A stretch of DNA of 41,740 nucleotides from Bacteroides fluxus YIT 12057 (GTDB taxonomy: Bacteria > Bacteroidota > Bacteroidia > Bacteroidales > Bacteroidaceae), in the NCBI RefSeq assembly GCF_000195635.1, contig NZ_GL882676.1, positions 5,909 to 47,648 on the forward strand, in the 5' to 3' direction. Shown one piece after another: positions 35,586 to 41,740 of this stretch. Made by a program: the position numbers and the translations under genes. The notes below the pieces were generated by a model. It was given only the letters and a program-made list of their open reading frames with translations. It was not told where the DNA came from and ran no database searches. Position 1 is the stretch's first letter; each line of letters opens with the position of its first letter.

Positions 35586-35911
35586 TATTCCAATAATCGG
35601 GCAAACTTTGCTGAAAGTTCAGTCTTGTCAGCTTCAATAGACAAACTCTTCCCTTCTCTATCGACCAACAACGCTGCTTTTTGCGAAGAAACCAAAGAGG
35701 TTATTTCCGAAGCATCGCCTGCTACAAACAAACAACCCGAGAAAAGAGGGACAATCACTTCTTTTGCCTGTCCTTTCCACTTTACAAACATAGCCTGCAT
35801 CGGGCAGAATGTAGTATATCCGGCAGCATTCAAACGCTGCATCAACTTATGTTCTGACTTAGGCGCTGTATGCAACGCATGCCAGCACACTCTATTATTA
35901 TTCGTTATCAT
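35585..35911 (-). CDS. Minimal NusG N-terminal domain protein, UpxY-like
   Basis: A 108-residue protein from the ATG at 35911, chosen because it overlaps the Wzz stop by ATGA; longer starts at 35929 or 35962 would overlap that gene more. The sequence WHALHTAPKSEHKLMQRL, then TTFCPMQAMFVKWKG and VPLFSGCLFV, is the NGN fold of NusG/RfaH/UpxY proteins. No KOW domain follows, so it is half the length of UpxY (about 170-180 aa). UpxY proteins act as antiterminators at the start of Bacteroides capsule operons; this copy is near the operon end. It may be a decayed or specialised regulator. Confidence 0.75.
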   Translation of the reverse strand: MITNNNRVCWHALHTAPKSEHKLMQRLNAAGYTTFCPMQAMFVKWKGQAKEVIVPLFSGCLFVAGDASEITSLVSSQKAALLVDREGKSLSIEADKTELSAKFARLLE

Positions 35912-37017
35912 ATCGTTTGCTTTTTCCATCCCTTTAATAAATCTTTCACAAATAAGATCCAACCTACACTACCTACACCCGCCAAAAATACAAAACCTAT
36001 CAAAATCATTATTTTATTAGGCTTTGCCGGTTGCAACGGCACCGTAGCCGGCTGAACAACCGTATATACCGGAGTAATCTCTTGTACTTTAGCCCTTGCC
36101 ATCTGCAACTGCTGGGATACTTGGGTATATACCTGATATGCCAAATTCATTTCGTTCTGTAAACGTTCTTGCTCCGCACGATAACTCAACAGAATTATAT
36201 TCTGGTTAGCATCTACAAAATTAGCATATTTTTTCTGCGCTTCTGTATAAGCAGCTTTTGCTTCTGCATAAAGTTTTTCCGTAAAAGCCAGGTCATGACG
36301 AGCTTTGTTGGTTCTATAATCAGTGATATAATTTTGTAAACAATGCATCACCGTATCCGTAAGTGCGGCAGAAATCAGCGGATCCTGCATCGTGACAGCC
36401 AGAGTGGTCACTCCCGTCTTCTTGTCTGCAGATATGGAAATACGCTTACTCAAAGCCCCGGCAATTCCTGCCTCATCCAGAGTCAGATGAAAAGGATCGA
36501 GTTTAGCGTCGCCATCTTCCTCCGGCTTGTCCTTAAACAAGGATATCGTCCAGCCTAAAGCCTTAAAAGGAGCAGACATAACTGCGCTCCACCAAGGACC
36601 GCGCTGGTAATCTTTAAGATAGGCATACAACGTAGTATCTATCTTTCCCTCCTGGTCTTTCACTTTTACATTGAAAAGTTCAACCAGAAATGGCGTAGAA
36701 CTGACAATATCAGGATACAATTCAGGAGATAAGGCATCTTCACCGGAAGAACTTCCCAAGTTGATGCCAGCCATAGCCGCAAGTGCCCCCATACTTCCAC
36801 CTCCGGACTTACCCCCGCTTTCCGGAGCCAACGTCACACTGGTGGAGTATTCTTTAGGAATACTGAACGCCACTACCAATCCTACAAGGACTGCAATTCC
36901 ACATGCCTTGAAAACCAACTTACGACCGGCCCAAACTTTTTGAGCAAGCTCAATCAAATCAATCTCCTGTTCCTCCGGATGCTGAGGAGTTGTATTTTGT
37001 ATTCTTTCTTCACTCAT
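35908..37017 (-). CDS. Wzz-type polysaccharide chain-length determinant
   Basis: A 369-residue inner-membrane protein with two transmembrane helices (about 37-54 and 338-360) flanking a periplasmic coiled-coil domain, the Wzz/PCP-1 plan. Conserved features are the cytoplasmic IDLIELAQKVWAGRK at the N-terminus and the C-terminal PAKPNKIMILIGF segment. No tyrosine-kinase domain is attached, unlike the BY-kinase fusions. It sets polymer length together with a Wzy polymerase, which is not in the window. It lies eight bases after the SLBB export gene and overlaps the NusG-like gene. Confidence 0.92.
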   Translation of the reverse strand: MSEERIQNTTPQHPEEQEIDLIELAQKVWAGRKLVFKACGIAVLVGLVVAFSIPKEYSTSVTLAPESGGKSGGGSMGALAAMAGINLGSSSGEDALSPELYPDIVSSTPFLVELFNVKVKDQEGKIDTTLYAYLKDYQRGPWWSAVMSAPFKALGWTISLFKDKPEEDGDAKLDPFHLTLDEAGIAGALSKRISISADKKTGVTTLAVTMQDPLISAALTDTVMHCLQNYITDYRTNKARHDLAFTEKLYAEAKAAYTEAQKKYANFVDANQNIILLSYRAEQERLQNEMNLAYQVYTQVSQQLQMARAKVQEITPVYTVVQPATVPLQPAKPNKIMILIGFVFLAGVGSVGWILFVKDLLKGWKKQTI

Positions 37018-37025
37018 GATCCCAA

Positions 37026-39548
37026 TTACTTAAAGAGGTTAACCATAGTCGCAATCATAGTCGCCAAAGAAGCAGCAGATGTACCCATGCCGATAACCTC
37101 AGCGGCACTCATCTTTTTCTTCGGGTCTTTGCTTGGAACAATTATTTCACATCCTGGTTCAATAGCCTTCGTGTTTCCCGACTTCAAGCGGGATACAGTA
37201 CCATTCATATAAACAACATAGGCCTTGCGTTTTTTCGCATCATTACCAAAACCACCAGCCTGGTTTATATAGTAGCGCAGATTTTCACCTTTCTTATATA
37301 GAACCGTATTCGGATACATCACAGCGCCATTTATTTTTACTGTACTTACGTACTCCGGTACAAACAGCATATCGCCCTCACGCAATACCATATCGTAATC
37401 CGAACCCGGATTCTGCAATGCCTTTTCCAAACTGATACCCACTGAATAAGTATCGGACAAATCCAATTTCTTCAAAGAGATAGAGTCTCCGGAACTCATC
37501 TGCGCCTGTGTCATACGCAATACATTTTCTTTACGGCGAAGCTCCTCTTCAGTCATCTTACGTATCAAACGGGCTCCTTTCACATAAGCGTCTGGAGTTA
37601 TTCCACCAGCTTTAGCAATCAAATCGCTTAAGCGTTCGTTCTTCTTGGACAGAGCATAACTCCCGCTGAACAATACTTCACCTCCTACTACCACATTCTG
37701 TTGCTGATGATAGGCAGGACTTTTACGGATATACACTTCATCAAACGGTTCAAGATGGAAATCCTCACTCCCCTCACCTACCAACAAGCCATCTTTCAAG
37801 TCAAAAGAGAAGTTTTTGCCAACTGTTGTACTAAAAGCCGTACTCGTCGGTTCTTTCACACGACGGGCAACTTCAATCTTGGTAGTGGCAGCATCCTCCA
37901 ACAAGCCACCTGCCTGTATAACCAAATCTTCCACCGTCATTTTATCTGAATAAAGATAGGTGCCCGGATTAGCCACTTCACCATGAATCGTCAATGTAGC
38001 CTCTTCCTTCAAATCATGGATGCTGGGAATATATAAAACATCATTCTTCTGCAAAGGAATGTCGGCTATAGTGCCATTCAACAACCCTTTGACATCAACT
38101 TGAATAATCTCATGCGACAAGTCCTCCCGCTCTCGGTCTATAATTGCGCGGTTCAAGAATGCGTCTCCACGTACCCCTTCGGCTTTCTTTATCAACTGTT
38201 TTACCGTATTAATGGTCCCGTTCAGCTGATACAACCCTTCACGATACACAGCACCACGGATTTCCACCCGATTTTCAAAACGCTGCAATACAGAATCCAC
38301 CGTTATCACATCGCCATCTTCAACACGGAATACGGAATAATCCATTTCATCCACATTGTATATCTGATGTTCACGGCCGCTCTTACGTACTACACGAATA
38401 GCCTTCTTATAGGCATCACCTGTGAAATTACCGGCATATTTCAATAAAGTAGCCACCGTCTCCGTAGGCTTCATCTCATAAAACATCGGACGTTTTACCT
38501 TACCCAATATCTGTACCAAGGACTGATAAGGATCTACAAGAACAACATCACCATCCTGCAAGCGAACATCATCCTTCATCTTGCCGTTCATCAAAAGCCC
38601 ATAAATGTCCAAGTCCGCAATGACGTTGCCATTACGTACAACCTTTATACTACGTAAACTACCGATTTTATTAACACCACCAGCACTATACAAAGCATGG
38701 AATACTGAAGCAAAAGAAGACAGGGTATAGGTGCCGGGGACGACAACCTCTCCCATGACATTGACTTGGATGGAGCGAATCTCTCCTAATGTCAGTTTCA
38801 CTTGGGTAGAAGGCACATTACCAGTCACACCCGAATAGATTTTGGCAAACTCTTGTTTCAAATAATTATTCGCCTCTTTGACCGTCTTGCCGCTTAAATA
38901 AACCGGCCCCAGATTATTGACTAAAATACTTCCTTCGGGAGATATAGTCTGACGAATGGTTGTCTCAGAAGCTCCCCAAACATCAATAATAACTTCATCA
39001 CCCGGGCCCAGACGATAATTAACCGGAGTCGCCACATTCAGGTTCGGCTCAAAAGTAAGATTCTCATTAGTAAAAATATTGTGACCGAATATTTGCCGCG
39101 CAGGGTCTTCCCCCTCCCCATACGTATATCCGCCGTCTATCCACAAAGAATCTTCCGGCATTCCCATCTGGCCGCCTTGCTGCCCTCTTGTAGATACACG
39201 CAGACCTCTTGTAGCACGTTGTTGAGTATTATTACGCTGACCTGCCTTTGATTTTGAATTCACATTTCTTTCAGAAGACTGCTGTCCGCGTTGACGGGAA
39301 CGGTTTCCATCCCGACTATAGTCTTGTGAATTTCCGGACTTGGCATCTTCATACTTTTGCTGTATTCTCTCAACTTGCTCTTTAGTCACACCTCTCCGCA
39401 TCAATTCAGTAGTAATCTGCTTCTGGTTCTTACCCATCTGTTGAGCACTTTTTACATACTGAATGACTTGATCATCCGACATCTGCTGGGCGAGAGCCAC
39501 TCCTGACAAAGTAAATATCAAGAAGAATAATGTTATTAATCTACGCAT
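37026..39548 (-). CDS. SLBB-domain polysaccharide export outer-membrane protein (Wza-type)
   Basis: An 840-residue export protein. A signal peptide (about 1-20, SGVALAQQ) has no lipobox cysteine. Residues about 40-140 are a low-complexity Gln/Arg/Ser region. The poly-export domain follows (LGPGDEVIIDVWGASETT near 182). At least five SLBB repeats run from about 260 to 800, each with a pattern such as VMGEVVVPGTYTLSSFASV and HGEVANPGTYLYSDKMTVED. The end GTSAASLATMIATMVNLF is a hydrophobic helix like the membrane-spanning tip of Wza. It is much longer than Wza (379 aa), as usual in Bacteroidetes. It builds the outer-membrane channel for capsule or exopolysaccharide. Confidence 0.94.
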   Translation of the reverse strand: MRRLITLFFLIFTLSGVALAQQMSDDQVIQYVKSAQQMGKNQKQITTELMRRGVTKEQVERIQQKYEDAKSGNSQDYSRDGNRSRQRGQQSSERNVNSKSKAGQRNNTQQRATRGLRVSTRGQQGGQMGMPEDSLWIDGGYTYGEGEDPARQIFGHNIFTNENLTFEPNLNVATPVNYRLGPGDEVIIDVWGASETTIRQTISPEGSILVNNLGPVYLSGKTVKEANNYLKQEFAKIYSGVTGNVPSTQVKLTLGEIRSIQVNVMGEVVVPGTYTLSSFASVFHALYSAGGVNKIGSLRSIKVVRNGNVIADLDIYGLLMNGKMKDDVRLQDGDVVLVDPYQSLVQILGKVKRPMFYEMKPTETVATLLKYAGNFTGDAYKKAIRVVRKSGREHQIYNVDEMDYSVFRVEDGDVITVDSVLQRFENRVEIRGAVYREGLYQLNGTINTVKQLIKKAEGVRGDAFLNRAIIDREREDLSHEIIQVDVKGLLNGTIADIPLQKNDVLYIPSIHDLKEEATLTIHGEVANPGTYLYSDKMTVEDLVIQAGGLLEDAATTKIEVARRVKEPTSTAFSTTVGKNFSFDLKDGLLVGEGSEDFHLEPFDEVYIRKSPAYHQQQNVVVGGEVLFSGSYALSKKNERLSDLIAKAGGITPDAYVKGARLIRKMTEEELRRKENVLRMTQAQMSSGDSISLKKLDLSDTYSVGISLEKALQNPGSDYDMVLREGDMLFVPEYVSTVKINGAVMYPNTVLYKKGENLRYYINQAGGFGNDAKKRKAYVVYMNGTVSRLKSGNTKAIEPGCEIIVPSKDPKKKMSAAEVIGMGTSAASLATMIATMVNLFK

Positions 39549-39607
39549 AAGATATTCCGATTAATCTTTTTAATCTTTTGAGTTTTGTAATAAATATAAA
39601 TCGGGGA

Positions 39608-39615
39608 CAAAGGTA
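39608..39615 (-). promoter_or_regulatory. -7 box of the Wza-Wzz-NusG-WbuC operon
   Basis: Minus-strand TACCTTTG is an exact match to the Bacteroides -7 box, with the Wza start 60 bases downstream. It separates this operon from the CapD-like gene, 54 bases upstream. Confidence 0.65.
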
Positions 39616-39669
39616 ACATATTATTTTCATAATATATATCTATTCGACCTCTAAGTTTCCGAAAAAGCA

Positions 39670-41373
39670 TTAAAAAGTTTTCTTGTGCATATCTTCCGAT
39701 ATAATAGGAAAAACGGCTAAATCTGGCATTATTTTTTTTATTTCACTTAATAAAATCGCCGTTTTTTCAGCATAGCTACGTTTTATTATTGCAGACAGTA
39801 ATGTATGTATCCGTTCATAATCATAAACAGATGACAATTCCCGTTTTATCTTCTCATGACAAGTTGGTACCGAAAGCACCTTACCTGTTTCTTCAAAAAT
39901 ATATACCTCCCCGGTATCTCCCGTCATTCCGGCCTCCAATATCAACATGCATGCCTCGGGCAAGGTCATCAGGCTATGAGGATCTTCCGGATAAACATCA
40001 CCAAAACGTACGACCATCAATTGACTTCCACCTGTCTCTTCGGCCTGCACTTTTTGCCCCAATGACTGTACATAGATTTCCGAAAGACGCTTGCTATATT
40101 CCACGGCCCGGACCGGATGGGCAGCTTTATCTGTAGAAATCAATATCATGCGCCCGGCTTTATACTGCAAGGCCAAATCCGCCACATTTATAGTTCCCAG
40201 CAGATTGGTCTGCAGAGCTTCGGACACATAATCTTCCATTAATTGCGGCTGTTTATAGGCAGCAGCATGAAACACGACCTGAGGCTGAGTTTCTCTAAAT
40301 ATGGCTTCCATACGTGTGCGGTTCGCAACATCAGCCACCAACACACGCACATCTAAATTCTTCCAATGATCGGAGAGTTCCAGCTGCACATCATATAAAG
40401 GAGATTCCGCCTGATCAACCAGAATCAATCTATAGGGATTCAACGCAGCCAGCTGACGGACAATCCCCCGCCCTATGGTACCGGCAGCACCTGTAACCAT
40501 AATCCTTTGTCCTTCTATATGAGAAGCTATTCTCCGGATATCGATTTGTACCGGCTCTCTTCGGAGCCAGTCCTCTATCTGAATATCTTTAATCAGGCCA
40601 TCATCCATACAATCGCTTAAAGGAGGGACCGTCATCACTTGAATAGCATGGGCAAGCCATTTGTCCAAGACACCGGAATCTTCCAAACCTGCCACTTTAT
40701 CGGGAGACACAATCACAGTATGTACATTTTTCTTCTTTAAATGAAAGAACAGTTCATCATCATTGGCATACACTCTGCAACCCATCGTATGCTTTCCAAT
40801 CATATCCGGCTCGTCAGAAATAAAACCACATAAACGAAAATGATTGTTACGGCTGACTCTCAATGATTTCGCCACATTCACGCCGGTACCATGAGAGCCA
40901 TAAATAAACACATTCACAGAATGCCGGGCATCAAAGGCAATTGCTTCATAAAGCATTTTCACTGCAATCCGCAAACACACCATTAAAGAGAATGTAAAAA
41001 TATAAGCAATAAAAAGGATCGTATTGGGCAAAGTTTCCCCCAATCCCCAAACAGACCAACAGAAATTTCCGACACCCGACACCCCATAACTTAAAGTCAA
41101 GCATAGGAATACCCGATAAATATCTACAAAAGAAGAAAAACGGATGATACCCACATATGTACGGAGAAGATGAAAGAAAAAGACATTACTTAATAAGACA
41201 AGAGCCAGCAGCCATACATACAGGGAAGTTTTGTAAACAACGGATGAAATCTGAAATTGCAGTATATATGCGAAAAGCATAGCAGCCACAACAATAATTA
41301 CATCTACCAGCAAGACAGCCCATTTAGACGCAATACGAGATGAAAGATATTTATAATATATTCTTAAATTCAT
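39670..41373 (-). CDS. CapD/FlaA1-like membrane nucleotide-sugar dehydratase/epimerase
   Basis: A protein of about 567 residues from the ATG at 41373 (a GTG at 41400 overlaps the -7 box and is not preferred). Four transmembrane helices at the N-terminus are followed by a first Rossmann-like domain (GSHGTGVNVAKSL, about 155-170) and a catalytic SDR domain with VTGAAGTIGRG (G295, G298, G301) and LISTDKAAHP (D415, K416). This is the plan of CapD/PglF/WbpM UDP-GlcNAc 4,6-dehydratases. The later active-site segment reads AVEYSKRLSE instead of the usual MGATKR, and the C-terminal part is shorter than in family members of about 620-650 aa. Activity may differ; the substrate is probably a UDP-HexNAc. 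Confidence 0.9.
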   Translation of the reverse strand: MNLRIYYKYLSSRIASKWAVLLVDVIIVVAAMLFAYILQFQISSVVYKTSLYVWLLALVLLSNVFFFHLLRTYVGIIRFSSFVDIYRVFLCLTLSYGVSGVGNFCWSVWGLGETLPNTILFIAYIFTFSLMVCLRIAVKMLYEAIAFDARHSVNVFIYGSHGTGVNVAKSLRVSRNNHFRLCGFISDEPDMIGKHTMGCRVYANDDELFFHLKKKNVHTVIVSPDKVAGLEDSGVLDKWLAHAIQVMTVPPLSDCMDDGLIKDIQIEDWLRREPVQIDIRRIASHIEGQRIMVTGAAGTIGRGIVRQLAALNPYRLILVDQAESPLYDVQLELSDHWKNLDVRVLVADVANRTRMEAIFRETQPQVVFHAAAYKQPQLMEDYVSEALQTNLLGTINVADLALQYKAGRMILISTDKAAHPVRAVEYSKRLSEIYVQSLGQKVQAEETGGSQLMVVRFGDVYPEDPHSLMTLPEACMLILEAGMTGDTGEVYIFEETGKVLSVPTCHEKIKRELSSVYDYERIHTLLSAIIKRSYAEKTAILLSEIKKIMPDLAVFPIISEDMHKKTF

Positions 41374-41399
41374 AAATAGTATCAGACTTATATTCCCCA

Positions 41400-41407
41400 C
41401 AAAGTTA
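41400..41407 (-). promoter_or_regulatory. -7 box of the CapD-like gene
   Basis: Minus-strand TAACTTTG matches TAnnTTTG, about 27 bases before the ATG at 41373. A related CATCTTTG lies slightly further upstream, so the exact box is uncertain. Confidence 0.45.
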
Positions 41408-41523
41408 TTCTACAAAGATGCCTCTTTTCATTTGATTATCCAATTTTTCTATGAAAAAATAACGCAGTGCCCAAACAGAAATATCATCACCTAAAATTAT
41501 TTTCAAAAATTCAAGAGAATCTT

Positions 41524-41553
41524 TTTGCAAATTCAAATAAAAATGTACCTTTG
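41524..41553 (+). promoter_or_regulatory. Promoter of the tRNA-Thr gene
   Basis: TTTG at 41524-41527 and TACCTTTG at 41546-41553, 18 bases apart, form a good Bacteroides promoter, about 23 bases before the tRNA. Confidence 0.75.
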
Positions 41554-41576
41554 CACCCCGTAAACAAGAGCCTATT

Positions 41577-41649
<73 letters not shown>

Positions 41650-41670
41650 CTCCCCTTTCCATTTTTCAGG

Positions 41671-41708
41671 AAACTGGTATTCTTTGAATAGAATATCAGT
41701 TTTTTTTC
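41671..41708 (+). terminator. Intrinsic terminator after tRNA-Thr
   Basis: AAACTGGTATTCT (41671-41683) pairs with AGAATATCAGTTT (41690-41702), with one G-T wobble, followed by a T run. Confidence 0.85.
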
Positions 41709-41740
41709 TTTCCACCCTAACATCTACAAGCCGCTAAAAC

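Overview
The window looks like a Bacteroidales genome, most likely Bacteroides or a close relative. The evidence is the repeated Bacteroides-type -7 promoter box (TAnnTTTG), a UpxY-like NusG fragment in a polysaccharide operon, a SusC-type TonB receptor with a carboxypeptidase-regulatory-like N-domain, and gut-Bacteroidales-style lipoprotein and LRR genes. Most of the window concerns surface polysaccharide.

Region 1 (1-6325, + strand, visibly AT-rich) is the distal part of a strain-variable capsule or O-antigen cluster: a truncated acyltransferase, an unusual nucleotidyltransferase/thymidylate-kinase-like fusion, two GT4 glycosyltransferases, UDP-galactopyranose mutase (galactofuranose supply) and an APH-like kinase. 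Region 2 (6371-9664, also AT-rich) is a patchwork of accessory genes that looks like a small, partly decayed defence island. It holds a three-gene set of unknown function, a putative AbiC-type abortive-infection membrane protein, a 137-aa orphan followed by the first 27 codons of a destroyed AAA/OLD-like ATPase, and two further coding-like fragments.

Region 3 (9783-19270, + strand, higher GC) starts at a clear promoter. It encodes a WecG/TagA/CpsF glycosyltransferase, a YjbH-type exopolysaccharide outer-membrane protein split over two genes, a lipoprotein, GDP-mannose 4,6-dehydratase and a small beta-barrel. After a strong terminator come a GldL/GldM proton-motive-force motor pair, a barrel-OmpA fusion and a HAD phosphatase. 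The usual type IX secretion partners GldK and GldN are absent, so this looks like a GldLM motor dedicated to an envelope or exopolysaccharide machine. It is the most interesting system in the window.

Region 4 (19336-33000) is mostly housekeeping and metabolism: an AraC regulator, a TonB receptor with a His-rich exported protein, a 5'-nucleotidase cotranscribed with an orphan sensor kinase, Tex, a CPBP protease, an LRR protein, and a YbiT-like ABC-F ATPase whose second ATP site has lost its key motifs. Region 5 is grpE-dnaJ (33286-35057).

Region 6 (35124-41373, - strand) is a second polysaccharide block: a CapD/FlaA1-like membrane dehydratase, a long SLBB export protein (Wza-type), a Wzz-type chain-length protein, a minimal NusG/UpxY-like protein and a WbuC cupin. 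A tRNA-Thr(CGT) with its own promoter and terminator closes the window. The export genes of region 6 and the WecG/YjbH/GldLM genes of region 3 may serve the same polymer, but this is inference.
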